From the NCBI GenBank assembly GCA_036822055.1, contig DAISIK010000001.1, positions 1 through 64,000 of the forward strand: a DNA stretch of 64,000 nt. The letters run 5' to 3'. Below are positions 33,107-41,113 of this stretch, in pieces (the first letter of the stretch is position 1; each line of letters opens with the position of its first letter). This stretch comes from DAISIK01 sp036822055. GTDB taxonomy: Bacteria > Verrucomicrobiota > Verrucomicrobiia > Opitutales > Puniceicoccaceae. Made by a program: the position numbers and the translations under genes. The notes beneath the pieces are model-generated. The model made no database searches. It worked only from the letters and a program-made list of their open reading frames with translations, and had not been told where the DNA came from.

Positions 33107-33622
33107 TCATCCCTCTACTGGCATTGCCTTCAAAGCTTTGATCTGTTCGGCGGTCCGCAGTTTGAGCAGGCCTGCCATCGTCGCATTCACCACAGCTAGC
33201 TGGTTGTTTGAGCCCAGAGACTTCGAAAGGACGTTGTGAATCCCGGCTCCCTCAAGGACCGCCCGCACTCCTCCGCCCGCGATAACCCCCGTACCGTCGG
33301 TGGCCGGACGCAAGAGAACCTTGCCCCCGTCTGCCTCTCCCAAAACCGGGTGCGGGATAGTATCGCCCTTAAGTTCAATGAAAACCATGTTCTTATGCGC
33401 CTGCTCCGTTCCCTTCCGAATCGCCTCCGGTACCTCCTTGGCCTTCCCGTAGCCACAGCCAACCCGACCCTTGCGGTCACCAACCACCACAAGCGCTGAG
33501 AAGCTGAATCGGCGACCGCCTTTCACGACCTTGGCACAACGATTGATGTGGACCACCTTTTCAACGAACTCGGACTCTTCCTCAGGAGGTTGGGGACCTC
33601 GACGATTATTTTGCTGCTGCAT
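33107..33622 (-). CDS. rpsE: 30S ribosomal protein uS5 (171 aa)
   Basis: Small-subunit protein involved in decoding fidelity. The dsRBD-like N-terminal half (VVHINRCAKVVKGGRRFSF, VGDRKGRVGCGYGKAKEVP) and the C-terminal GAGIHNVLSKSLGSNNQ are conserved. A short acidic, Gln/Asn-rich N-terminus precedes it. It lies 17 bases after rplR. Confidence 0.97.
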   Translation of the reverse strand: MQQQNNRRGPQPPEEESEFVEKVVHINRCAKVVKGGRRFSFSALVVVGDRKGRVGCGYGKAKEVPEAIRKGTEQAHKNMVFIELKGDTIPHPVLGEADGGKVLLRPATDGTGVIAGGGVRAVLEGAGIHNVLSKSLGSNNQLAVVNATMAGLLKLRTAEQIKALKAMPVEG

Positions 33623-33639
33623 ATAAAAACAATTGATAA

Positions 33640-34002
33640 TTAAAAGTTCAACCCACCCTCGCGCGCCGCGTCGGCAAAAGCTTTAACACAACCATGGTAG
33701 CGACGGCCCGCCCGGTCGAAGACCACATCGGAGATCCCCTTTGCCTTGGCTGCCTCAGCGATTGCTTTTCCCATGATCGTAGCGCCCTCAATGTTCGGGC
33801 GGACCTGCTTCGCACGAAAGTCTCCAGCTACCGAAGTGACGTGCGCCAGGCTGTTGCCAACCGTGTCATCGATCACTTGGACGTGAATATGCAAGTTCGT
33901 GAAGCGAACCACCAAGCGGGGTCGTTCCGAGGTGCCTTTTACCTTCCGACGAATCCGCCAGCGGCGCTTTTGCAATAGCTTCTTTTTCTCTTCAAGTTTC
34001 AT
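33640..34002 (-). CDS. rplR: 50S ribosomal protein uL18 (120 aa)
   Basis: 5S rRNA-binding protein of the central protuberance. The basic N-terminus (LLQKRRWRIRRKVKGT) and the C-terminal FDRAGRRYHGCVKAFADAAREGGL are diagnostic. The ATG at 34002 is chosen; a TTG at 34020 would add six residues and sit almost at the rplF stop. No strong Shine-Dalgarno precedes it. Length is normal. Confidence 0.95.
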   Translation of the reverse strand: MKLEEKKKLLQKRRWRIRRKVKGTSERPRLVVRFTNLHIHVQVIDDTVGNSLAHVTSVAGDFRAKQVRPNIEGATIMGKAIAEAAKAKGISDVVFDRAGRRYHGCVKAFADAAREGGLNF

Positions 34003-34023
34003 GATACCAATTTGGGGCAAAAT

Positions 34024-34563
34024 TTACTTCGCGGATTTCTTACCTTCTTTGCGTCGGACATACTCCCCAACAATCCGTACTCCTTTGCCCTTGTACGGCT
34101 CGACAGGGTAGTAGGACTTGATCTGGGCTGCCAGCGCGCCGACCGCTTGTTTGTCCGCACCTTCAATCTTGATCTTCGTGTTGTCGGTCACCACTACCGA
34201 AACCCCATCAGGGATCGGGTGTTTGATCGGGTGGGAATACCCAAGACTTAAGTCGATCTGTCCACTGGCTGCTGCAGCCTTGAAACCTACCCCGTGGATT
34301 TCAAGGCTCCGGGAGAATCCGTTGGTAACCCCCTCAACCATGTTATTGATGATCGAACGAGCTGTCCCGTGCATCGCCTTGGCATGGCGACTGCTGTTCT
34401 CAGGGGAGACCGAGATAATCCCATCTTCAATTTCAATCCGCACGGCACGGTCGAAAGAATGCGCCAATTTGCCTTTGGGCCCCTCGACGGAAATCGTGTT
34501 CCCCGTAACCGAGGCTTTCACCTTCTCCGGGATATGTACTGGAAGTTTTCCTATGCGACTCAT
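34024..34563 (-). CDS. rplF: 50S ribosomal protein uL6 (179 aa)
   Basis: Large-subunit protein near the sarcin-ricin loop, built of two similar domains. MSRIGKLPVHIPEKVK at the start and EPYKGKGVRIVGEYVRRKEGKK at the end are conserved. Length is typical. It lies 12 bases downstream of rpsH in the standard spc order. Confidence 0.97.
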   Translation of the reverse strand: MSRIGKLPVHIPEKVKASVTGNTISVEGPKGKLAHSFDRAVRIEIEDGIISVSPENSSRHAKAMHGTARSIINNMVEGVTNGFSRSLEIHGVGFKAAAASGQIDLSLGYSHPIKHPIPDGVSVVVTDNTKIKIEGADKQAVGALAAQIKSYYPVEPYKGKGVRIVGEYVRRKEGKKSAK

Positions 34564-34575
34564 GATCTATCTCCT

Positions 34576-34974
34576 CTACCAAACTTGACAAACGATCTCT
34601 CCACCCAGCTTCCCGCGGCGGGCATCAACGTCCTTCAGAAGCCCTTTCGAAGTTGTCAGGATTGAGATGCCCAGACCACCCAAAGCCTTGGGGATCTCAT
34701 TATGCCTCGAGTAGATCCGACATCCTGGCCGACTGACCCTCTGGATATCAGTGATCGCCGAGGTCTTTCCCTGGTACTTTAGTTTCAAACGCACTACAGG
34801 TTTACCCGATTCACCCATCCCCTGCTCGAAACCGGCGATGTAACCCTCGGCGAACAGAATTTCTGCTATCGCCAGGCGCGTCTTCGAAAAGCCAGCTTCG
34901 ATCGACTCCTTGCCAGCTCGACTCGCGTTACGAATCATTGTCAGGTAATCCCCAATTGTATCGTGTACTGCCAT
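34576..34974 (-). CDS. rpsH: 30S ribosomal protein uS8 (132 aa)
   Basis: Central-domain 16S rRNA-binding protein and, in E. coli, the translational repressor of the spc operon. The N-terminal TIGDYLTMIRNASRAGK and the C-terminal GISILTTSKGLLKDVDAR are conserved. Length is typical. It lies 27 bases after rpsN. Confidence 0.97.
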   Translation of the reverse strand: MAVHDTIGDYLTMIRNASRAGKESIEAGFSKTRLAIAEILFAEGYIAGFEQGMGESGKPVVRLKLKYQGKTSAITDIQRVSRPGCRIYSRHNEIPKALGGLGISILTTSKGLLKDVDARRGKLGGEIVCQVW

Positions 34975-35001
34975 CTTTATTTTTCTCTTGGTTGGGACGA
35001 A

Positions 35002-35307
35002 TTACCAGGAAGACTTGGTCACACCGGGAATGAGACCGTTGGAGGCCATCTCCCGGAAAGTGATGCGACTCAAACCAAACTTGCGAATGTGTGCACGAGG
35101 GCGCCCGGTTACCAGGCAACGATTTCGAACCCGGATTGGGGAAGAATTGCGCGGAAGTTTGGATAGCTTCTTTTGCGCAGCAAAAAACTCTTCATCCGGG
35201 GTCTCCGGGTTGGAAATGATCGACTTGAGCTCGGCCCTCTTGGAAGCGTACTTCTCAACAAGACGAATGCGCTTGAGGTTGCGCTGGATTGCGGATTTTT
35301 TGGCCAT
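35002..35307 (-). CDS. rpsN: 30S ribosomal protein uS14, zinc-free form (101 aa)
   Basis: Small-subunit head protein. The 101-residue length and the lack of CxxC pairs identify the long zinc-independent (C-) type. Diagnostic are RNRCLVTGRPRAHIRKFGLSR and the end LIPGVTKSSW. It lies 22 bases after rplE. Confidence 0.97.
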   Translation of the reverse strand: MAKKSAIQRNLKRIRLVEKYASKRAELKSIISNPETPDEEFFAAQKKLSKLPRNSSPIRVRNRCLVTGRPRAHIRKFGLSRITFREMASNGLIPGVTKSSW

Positions 35308-35329
35308 CGGATTTTCTAAAGGTTAAAAG

Positions 35330-35890
35330 TTAAGCAGCTGCGGCTGGAGAGGGCTTGCGGAATGGCATCCCGAGCATCGTTAAAAGTTCCCGACCAGCCT
35401 GATCAGTCTGTGCCGTTGTGACGAAGGTGATGTCCATCCCCACCGTGCGTTTGTTTCCTTCTACCGTGATTTCAGGGAAAATGGTGTGATCACTGATTCC
35501 GAGCGTGTAGTTCCCTTTCCCATCGAAACGGGTTGGCACGCCGCGAAAATCCCGGATGTTCGGGAGAGAGATGTTGATCAGCCGGTAGGCAAAATCATAC
35601 ATCGCATTCCCGCGAAGCGTGACCTTGACGCCAATTGGCATACCCTGCCGCAGCTTGAAGTTCGATATGCTGACCCGAGCGCGGGTAAAGATAGCCTGCT
35701 GCCCGGCGATCGAAGAGATGTCCTTGAGAACCTCTTCAAGACCAGATTTGTCGACCGAGGCGTTGATCCCGGAATTGATCACGATCTTTTCGAGCTTCGG
35801 AAGATCATGGATGTTGGAAATCCCCAGAGACTTTTTGAGTTCGGGGACGATCTGCTCAGCGTATATTTTTTTGAGTGGTGATTGGTGCAT
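35330..35890 (-). CDS. rplE: 50S ribosomal protein uL5 (186 aa)
   Basis: 5S rRNA-binding protein contacting the P-site tRNA. KIVINSGINASVDKSG, AIFTRARVSISNFKLRQG and NYTLGISDHTIFPEI are conserved. Length is typical. The gap to the upstream rplX is 95 bases, one of the larger ones in the operon. Confidence 0.97.
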   Translation of the reverse strand: MHQSPLKKIYAEQIVPELKKSLGISNIHDLPKLEKIVINSGINASVDKSGLEEVLKDISSIAGQQAIFTRARVSISNFKLRQGMPIGVKVTLRGNAMYDFAYRLINISLPNIRDFRGVPTRFDGKGNYTLGISDHTIFPEITVEGNKRTVGMDITFVTTAQTDQAGRELLTMLGMPFRKPSPAAAA

Positions 35891-35985
35891 CGTTGATGGG
35901 TTTTGCCGAATTTCCGACCCGGCGTTGGTGGGGATGCGAAAAAGAGGAGGAGAGAACAGAAGTTGAGTAACCGAATCAAGAAAAA

Positions 35986-36237
35986 TCAGGTTGAAGCGGA
36001 ATGTTTTTCGTCGTAGCGCGAGGCTGCCATTACGTTCGACACATGCAAGGGCGTCTCCCGCTCAACTATGCCGCCTTCGGAATCTTGAGTGCGGCGCTCG
36101 TGCTTCTTACGCATGTTCACACCCTCGACGAGAACCCGTTCTTTTTTGCGCTGGATATCCAGCACCTTGCCTCTTGAGCCCTTGTGGGCTCCAGCGATGA
36201 CGACGACCTCTTGACCTTTTTTAATTGAACTTGCCAT
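35986..36237 (-). CDS. rplX: 50S ribosomal protein uL24 (83 aa)
   Basis: Assembly initiator of the large subunit. The KOW motif (KKGQEVVVIAGAHKGSRGKV) and VEGVNMRKKHERRTQ are diagnostic. It is slightly shorter than the usual 100 residues. It begins one base after the rplN stop, the tightest non-overlapping junction in the operon. Confidence 0.96.
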   Translation of the reverse strand: MASSIKKGQEVVVIAGAHKGSRGKVLDIQRKKERVLVEGVNMRKKHERRTQDSEGGIVERETPLHVSNVMAASRYDEKHSAST

Positions 36238-36238
36238 T

Positions 36239-36601
36239 TTACAAAACCTCCGGTGCCAAAGAAATGATCTTCATGTAACTCCCACGAAGCTCGCGAGCGA
36301 CAGGCCCGAAAATACGACTCCCGCGAGGATTTCCATCCGGATTGACGATCACAATCGCGTTCTCATCGAAGCGAAGATAGCTTCCGTCGTTTCGGCGCAC
36401 TGGCGCTTTCGTGCGCACTATCACCCCGCGGACGACAGAGCCCTTTTTCACCGCAGCGTCCGGGGTGCTGTCTTTGACAGCGCAGATTACGACATCGCCG
36501 ACCGAAGCCGTACGTGACAACTGGCCGAGGCGGCGGATCACCGTGGCGTACTTAGCACCCGTGTTGTCCGCGACCTCGACTCTGGATTGCATTTGAATCA
36601 T
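36239..36601 (-). CDS. rplN: 50S ribosomal protein uL14 (120 aa)
   Basis: Large-subunit protein at the inter-subunit bridge. MIQMQSRVEVADNTGAK at the start and GTRIFGPVARELR-like GSRIFGPVARELRGS near the end are conserved, with the intervening VIVNPDGNPRG. Length is close to the usual 122. It lies 23 bases after rpsQ. Confidence 0.97.
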   Translation of the reverse strand: MIQMQSRVEVADNTGAKYATVIRRLGQLSRTASVGDVVICAVKDSTPDAAVKKGSVVRGVIVRTKAPVRRNDGSYLRFDENAIVIVNPDGNPRGSRIFGPVARELRGSYMKIISLAPEVL

Positions 36602-36624
36602 TGAATTTCCTCCTCGAGTAAAAG

Positions 36625-36888
36625 TTACAGAATCGGTGCCACCTCGACGATACGGGTTACCCGCCAGCGCTTCAGCTTACTAATCGGACGCGTCTCCATT
36701 AGCTCAACACGATCGCCAGGCTTACAGGCGTTCTCCTCATCGTGGGCATGAAGAATCGTCCGCCGCTTGATCTCCTTTTTATAAAGGGGGTGGGGAATCT
36801 TAAACTGGTAGGTCACCTTGATGGATTTGTCACCCGACCGGCTGGTCACTGTGCCAATAAGTTTTTTACGTCTGTTGCGATCTTGCAT
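36625..36888 (-). CDS. rpsQ: 30S ribosomal protein uS17 (87 aa)
   Basis: OB-fold protein binding the 5' domain of 16S rRNA. Diagnostic are LIGTVTSRSGDKSIKV, KYKRHDEEN-like HAHDEENACKPGDRVELMETRPIS and KLKRWRVTRIVE. Length is typical. It lies 14 bases after rpmC. Confidence 0.97.
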   Translation of the reverse strand: MQDRNRRKKLIGTVTSRSGDKSIKVTYQFKIPHPLYKKEIKRRTILHAHDEENACKPGDRVELMETRPISKLKRWRVTRIVEVAPIL

Positions 36889-36902
36889 GGCTTCTTTTTT
36901 CC

Positions 36903-37112
36903 TTAAACTGTTTGAGTCGCCTTCGCCCGCTGCTTCTCGATCAGGATGGTGGTGTTGCGGGCAATCTGGCGCCGAATTTCTCTGAGTAGGTGAGGCTTTT
37001 CGACCTGACCGGTGCTTTTTCTCAACCGTAGTTGAACGAGTTCAGCCCGCAGATCTCGGATCTTCTTTTCGATCTCATGGACGGGTAACTCACGTATATC
37101 TTGAGGCTTCAT
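36903..37112 (-). CDS. rpmC: 50S ribosomal protein uL29 (69 aa)
   Basis: Small helical protein at the tunnel exit, where trigger factor docks. The two-helix pattern (EIEKKIRDLRAELVQLRL, then HLLREIRRQIARNTTIL) is diagnostic. Length is typical. It lies 32 bases after rplP. Confidence 0.96.
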   Translation of the reverse strand: MKPQDIRELPVHEIEKKIRDLRAELVQLRLRKSTGQVEKPHLLREIRRQIARNTTILIEKQRAKATQTV

Positions 37113-37144
37113 ATTAATTTAAACTATCGATGGCACATTGCCGA

Positions 37145-37564
37145 TCAAACGATCTCTTCCCGGGTGATGAAACGGCATGGAAAAGGTAGTTTTCCGTCAG
37201 CTTTGCCCATCGCCTCACGAGCTGCGGTGACGCTGCATCCAGAAACTTCGAAGAGAATCATCCCCGGCTTGATCACCGCGACCCAGTACTCAACTGGACC
37301 CTTACCCTTACCCATGCGGGTCTCCGCAGGTTTCTTGGTAACCGGCTTTTGTGGGAAAACACGAATCCAGACTTTCCCTTTCCGCTTGAGGTGGCGAGTG
37401 ATGGCCACCCGGGCAGCCTCAATCTGCGCTGCCGTCATTCTTCCACGAGCAAGCGCCTGGATTCCAAAGTCTCCAAAGGCGAGAAAGTCTCCGCGCTTGG
37501 CGCGTCCGCGAATCCGTCCCTTGTGGACCTTGCGGTATTTAGTGCGAGCTGGAAGTAATGGCAT
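37145..37564 (-). CDS. rplP: 50S ribosomal protein uL16 (139 aa)
   Basis: Large-subunit protein near the A-site tRNA elbow. The start MPLLPARTKYRKVHKGRIRG, RKGKVWIRVFPQKPVTKKP and the MGKGKGPVEYWVAVIKPG signature are conserved. Length is typical. It lies 46 bases after rpsC. Confidence 0.97.
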   Translation of the reverse strand: MPLLPARTKYRKVHKGRIRGRAKRGDFLAFGDFGIQALARGRMTAAQIEAARVAITRHLKRKGKVWIRVFPQKPVTKKPAETRMGKGKGPVEYWVAVIKPGMILFEVSGCSVTAAREAMGKADGKLPFPCRFITREEIV

Positions 37565-37610
37565 GACAGTGGTTGTTTAAAGGTTATCTGGAATATCAGG
37601 GTTGCTTGCC

Positions 37611-38246
37611 TCAGAATTGGGTATCTTGGGGCTTCAAGCACAACCAGCACTTGATGCCAATGATCCCGTACACGGTGCGAGCTTCGGCAAACCCGTAATC
37701 AATGTTTTCACGAAGGGTATGGAGGGGAACCCGGCCTGCCCGTTGCTGTTCAGTCCGAGCAATGTCGGCTCCGCCCAAGCGACCGGAGACCTGAATACGG
37801 ATGCCCTCAGCACCCATTGCCATGGAGGTTTGGACTGCTTTTTTCATTGCCCTACGAAAAGAAATCCGTCGCTCAAGCTGAAGTGCCACGTTTTCTGCCA
37901 CTAACTTCGCCACCAGATCAGGCTTCTTAATCTCCTGGATGTCGATCAAGACCTCCCGGCCCACCTTTTTGAGAAGTTCGGCCTTGAGCTTTTCAAGGTC
38001 CTGCCCTTTTCGCCCGATCACTGCACCAGGACGGGCTGTGTAGATGGTAACCCGTACCCGGTTGGATGCTCTTTCAATGAAAACGTGAGGAACCGAGGCA
38101 GCCTTCAGGCGCTGGTGTACAATTTTCCGAATGATCGAATCCTCGTTGAGGGTGGCCGGAAAGTCCTTTTTCCGGGCATACCAGCGAGCCCGCCAGTTGC
38201 GCCGAACGCTGAGCCGAAAGCCGATTGGATTAACTTTTTGTCCCAT
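37611..38246 (-). CDS. rpsC: 30S ribosomal protein uS3 (211 aa)
   Basis: Protein of the mRNA entry channel with helicase activity. The KH domain includes PGAVIGRKGQDLEKL, and the C-terminal domain includes GAEGIRIQVSGRLGGADIAR and EGRVPLHTLRADIDYG-like VPLHTLRENIDYGFAEA. It ends shortly after, slightly shorter than the E. coli protein (233). It lies 19 bases after rplV. Confidence 0.97.
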   Translation of the reverse strand: MGQKVNPIGFRLSVRRNWRARWYARKKDFPATLNEDSIIRKIVHQRLKAASVPHVFIERASNRVRVTIYTARPGAVIGRKGQDLEKLKAELLKKVGREVLIDIQEIKKPDLVAKLVAENVALQLERRISFRRAMKKAVQTSMAMGAEGIRIQVSGRLGGADIARTEQQRAGRVPLHTLRENIDYGFAEARTVYGIIGIKCWLCLKPQDTQF

Positions 38247-38265
38247 GATTTGTAATGTCTAAGGT

Positions 38266-38601
38266 TTATTCTGTATCGCTGAGGACAATCCGGATATGAC
38301 TCATTCGCTTCTTGAACGGATGGGCCGATCCTTTGGCCACCGGACGGAAACGCTTCAGCGCTGGTCCCTCTTCCACGATTGACTGCCTGATCACCAACGA
38401 ATCTGCCACCAAATTGTTGTTGTTCTCAGCGTTGGCGATCGCCGACTTCAAAGTCTTATGGAGCAAGCGAGCCGACTTCCTTGGAATAAAGCGAAGTAGT
38501 TCGAGAGCTTCTGCAGCGTTTCTCCCCTGGATCTCGCGGGCAACCTCGCGGACCTTCTTCGGAGACATACGGTTAAATTTGGTATAGGCTTGGATTTCCA
38601 T
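38266..38601 (-). CDS. rplV: 50S ribosomal protein uL22 (111 aa)
   Basis: Lines the peptide exit tunnel with a long hairpin. KVREVAREIQGRNAAEAL, NAENNNNLVADSL and PFKKRMSHIRIVLSD are diagnostic. Length is typical. It lies 18 bases after an inserted secreted-protein gene rather than directly after rpsS. Confidence 0.96.
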   Translation of the reverse strand: MEIQAYTKFNRMSPKKVREVAREIQGRNAAEALELLRFIPRKSARLLHKTLKSAIANAENNNNLVADSLVIRQSIVEEGPALKRFRPVAKGSAHPFKKRMSHIRIVLSDTE

Positions 38602-38619
38602 TGTTGGCTATTTGAAAAA

Positions 38620-38976
38620 TTACAGGGTCTTGACCCGAATCGGGTTACCGGGGATCAGGGTGACGTCGGGTGAGAGGGCGGTAATCAGCCCCACCGAGAA
38701 TCCAAAAAAACTGTCCGTGACGATGATCTCGCCGACGGGCGCATCATCCTGGAAAACAACGCAGATCTGCCCCGTCACAAACCCTTCCAGCAAACCGTTG
38801 GAGAGAATCACAATGTCCGCATCGGCCGCCTCCACGATCTTCTCGATTACCGCAGCGTTCGAGGGGTACAGACTCTCAGCGAGAAAGGCCGGCTGGCCAT
38901 CCAGTGACCTCGCCGAAAGCGCTTGGCCAGCAAGGATCAACGCCAGCAAAAATAGCCTGTTTATCAGATTGAACAT
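38620..38976 (-). CDS. Small secreted protein inserted in the S10 operon (118 aa)
   Basis: Unrecognised exported protein located between rpsS and rplV, a position that is uninterrupted in most bacteria. ATG at 38976 opens on a signal peptide (NLINRLFLLALILAGQALS). The mature part of about 95 residues contains AVIEKIVEAADADIVIL, GFVTGQICVVFQDDAPVGEIIV and ends TLIPGNPIRVKTL, a compact beta-barrel-like pattern resembling modules in flagellar or envelope proteins; this likeness is only an impression. The gene is 34 bases after rpsS and 18 before rplV, on the same strand, so it is surely co-transcribed. The longer frame upstream of 38976 is the shadow of rpsS. Confidence 0.8.
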   Translation of the reverse strand: MFNLINRLFLLALILAGQALSARSLDGQPAFLAESLYPSNAAVIEKIVEAADADIVILSNGLLEGFVTGQICVVFQDDAPVGEIIVTDSFFGFSVGLITALSPDVTLIPGNPIRVKTL

Positions 38977-39010
38977 CGTCTTTGATTCACGCCCTGTCCT
39001 CGGGGAAGGG

Positions 39011-39280
39011 TTATCGCTGGGTCCTGGGGTTGTGACTCCGAAAGGATCGGGTCGGTGAAAATTCCCCCAACTTATGCCCCACCATGTTTTCCGTGACGTA
39101 AACCGGAAGGAAGGACTTTCCGTTGTGGACATTAAAATTCAGGCCAACAAAGTCTGGCGTGATCGTTGATCGCCTGGACCAGGTCTGGATCGGCTTGCGC
39201 GAACTGGTTTTTACAGCCGCGTCGACTTTGTCTTGTAGACTTGGATCTACAAAGAATCCTTTTTTTAGAGAACGTGCCAT
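39011..39280 (-). CDS. rpsS: 30S ribosomal protein uS19 (89 aa)
   Basis: Small-subunit head protein. MARSLKKGFFVDPSL, TWSRRSTITPDFVGLNFNVHNG and VGHKLGEFSPTRSFRSH are diagnostic. Length is typical. It lies 25 bases after rplB and upstream of the secreted-protein gene. Confidence 0.97.
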   Translation of the reverse strand: MARSLKKGFFVDPSLQDKVDAAVKTSSRKPIQTWSRRSTITPDFVGLNFNVHNGKSFLPVYVTENMVGHKLGEFSPTRSFRSHNPRTQR

Positions 39281-39305
39281 GAGATAAACTTCCTAAGATT
39301 GCAGA

Positions 39306-40151
39306 TTAACGTTTAAGGCGACGACCATTCCGACGGACCAGAATTTGAGAGTTGGAGGTCTTCGACCGGGTGCGAGTCGGGTATCCCTTGGAGAGTTGTC
39401 CCCAGGGTGAAACCGGGTGCCCCCCGCCAGAGGTGCGCCCTTCACCACCGCCCATCGGGTGATCAACTGGATTCATGGCTACCCCGCGTACTCGAGGACG
39501 CCGACCTTTCCAGCGGTTTCGACCGGCCTTGCCGAGCGACTGGTTGTCGTGGGCAACGTTGCCTACGCGCCCGATTGTCGCGCGACAGGCTGAATTGATC
39601 AAGCGGATCTCACCGGAAGGTAATTTGATCGTAGCGATCTTTTGATCGACGTTGACCAACTGCGCTGAGCCACCCGCTCCCCGAACCAACCTCGCTCCCC
39701 TTCCGGGCTCCATCTCGATGCAGTGGATCGAAGTGGCAGGCGGAATCAAGGCGAGCGGGTAGGAATCCCCCGGATTAAACTCGTCGGTGACCGCCGTGTG
39801 ATTCATGACCGTAGCTCCGGCTTCCAGCCCATTGGGCGCGATGATGTAGCGCTTCTCACCATCGGCGTAGAAGATCAGGGCAATGTTGGCAGAGCGATTG
39901 GGATCGTACTCTATGCGCTCGACCTTCCCGGGTACTAAGAACTTGTCGCGCTTGAAATCGATCTGGCGATAAAGACGCTTATGTCCGCCGCCGCGTCTGC
40001 GGGAAGTGATCCGCCCATAAACGTTGCGCCCCTTTTTACTGTGGTGGCTACTCGTCAAGGAAGTCTCCGGACGCCCCTTGTAGAGGTCCTGCTTGTTTCT
40101 CGCCAAATAGCGTTGCCCGGGTGTTATCGGGCGGGATTGGATGGTGGCCAT
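39306..40151 (-). CDS. rplB: 50S ribosomal protein uL2 (281 aa)
   Basis: Core large-subunit protein required for peptidyl transfer. The RNA-binding domain (SSHHSKKGRNVYGRITSRR, HKRLYRQIDFKRDK) and the C-terminal GVAMNPVDHPMGGGEGRTSGG with the important His are conserved. Length is typical. It lies 19 bases after rplW. Confidence 0.97.
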   Translation of the reverse strand: MATIQSRPITPGQRYLARNKQDLYKGRPETSLTSSHHSKKGRNVYGRITSRRRGGGHKRLYRQIDFKRDKFLVPGKVERIEYDPNRSANIALIFYADGEKRYIIAPNGLEAGATVMNHTAVTDEFNPGDSYPLALIPPATSIHCIEMEPGRGARLVRGAGGSAQLVNVDQKIATIKLPSGEIRLINSACRATIGRVGNVAHDNQSLGKAGRNRWKGRRPRVRGVAMNPVDHPMGGGEGRTSGGGHPVSPWGQLSKGYPTRTRSKTSNSQILVRRNGRRLKR

Positions 40152-40170
40152 ATCTTTTGTCTCCTCTCGC

Positions 40171-40461
40171 TTAAATCAGTTCGATCGCATCTCCCTCATT
40201 GAGAGTCACGATAGCTTTCTTTATCCCCGAAATCCGTCCAGGTCGTCCACGCCGGGTCCGATTAGTCTTGAGCTTCGGTTTGATGTTTAAAATGTTCACC
40301 TTGGTCACCGAAACCTTGAAAACCTGCTCAATCGCAAGCTTTACCTGGGTGCGGTTGGCATCCGGAAAAACCTCAAAGGTGTATTGGTTGAGGTTTGCGG
40401 TAAGATCGCTGGTCTTTTCCGTAACCCGGCTGTTTAAAAGTATGGTTGATGGATCAATCAT
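40171..40461 (-). CDS. rplW: 50S ribosomal protein uL23 (96 aa)
   Basis: Tunnel-exit protein that docks SRP and trigger factor. LLNSRVTEKTSDLTANLNQYTFEV and the basic RTRRGRPGRISGIKKA are diagnostic. Its start overlaps the end of rplD by four bases (ATGA), the only such coupling inside the S10 part of the operon. Confidence 0.95.
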   Translation of the reverse strand: MIDPSTILLNSRVTEKTSDLTANLNQYTFEVFPDANRTQVKLAIEQVFKVSVTKVNILNIKPKLKTNRTRRGRPGRISGIKKAIVTLNEGDAIELI

Positions 40462-41093
40462 GACGCTTCCTTCCCGTTGACACGCTCAAGCAGGGCTTCA
40501 AGACCCTTTTCGCTGATTACTATTTTTTTGAATCGCGCGATGTCGACCGGGCTAATGTCAGCAGCCTCGCCAACATGCACCCGTTCGATGTTCCGGCTCG
40601 CCAAAGCAGTCGTTCCCTCGAACCGATCGTCAACCACCAGCACAGTCCCCTGCGGCACCATCTTCCCGATCAACTGATCGAATAGACGCGTTTTCGCCTC
40701 TGCGATTTCCCATGCCTCAATCACCTCAAGGCCCCCGGTCGATGCGGAGTCAAAAATGGCACGCTGGAGAGCCAGCCGCTTCATCTTCTTATTGATCTTC
40801 TGCGAGTAATCACGGGGCTTCGGCCCAAAAACCACGCCGCCCTTGCGCCAAAGCGGTGACCGGCGGCTACCTTGACGCGCCGAGCCAGTGCCTTTTTGGC
40901 GAAATGGCTTCTTACCCGATCCAGAAACCTCGCCACGGGTCTTGGTCGAGGCGTTGCCCTGCCGTTGGTTCGCCTGCACCGCAATGATGACTTGGCGAAG
41001 GGCCTGCAACCCGCGCGTCCCTTCAAAGGCTGGGATTGCAAAATCCTTTTCCGTTACGGTAGAGGCGTCTTTGCTGTAAAGTTTGAGTTTCAT
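40458..41093 (-). CDS. rplD: 50S ribosomal protein uL4 (211 aa)
   Basis: Exit-tunnel protein and, in E. coli, the regulator of the S10 operon. NQRQGNASTKTRGEVSGSGKKP, KGTGSARQGSRRSPLWRKGGVV and FGPKPRDYSQKINKK form the conserved extended loop. Length is typical. It overlaps rplW by four bases. Confidence 0.97.
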   Translation of the reverse strand: MKLKLYSKDASTVTEKDFAIPAFEGTRGLQALRQVIIAVQANQRQGNASTKTRGEVSGSGKKPFRQKGTGSARQGSRRSPLWRKGGVVFGPKPRDYSQKINKKMKRLALQRAIFDSASTGGLEVIEAWEIAEAKTRLFDQLIGKMVPQGTVLVVDDRFEGTTALASRNIERVHVGEAADISPVDIARFKKIVISEKGLEALLERVNGKEAS

Positions 41094-41113
41094 TGGCTAA
41101 AATTCCCTTTCGT

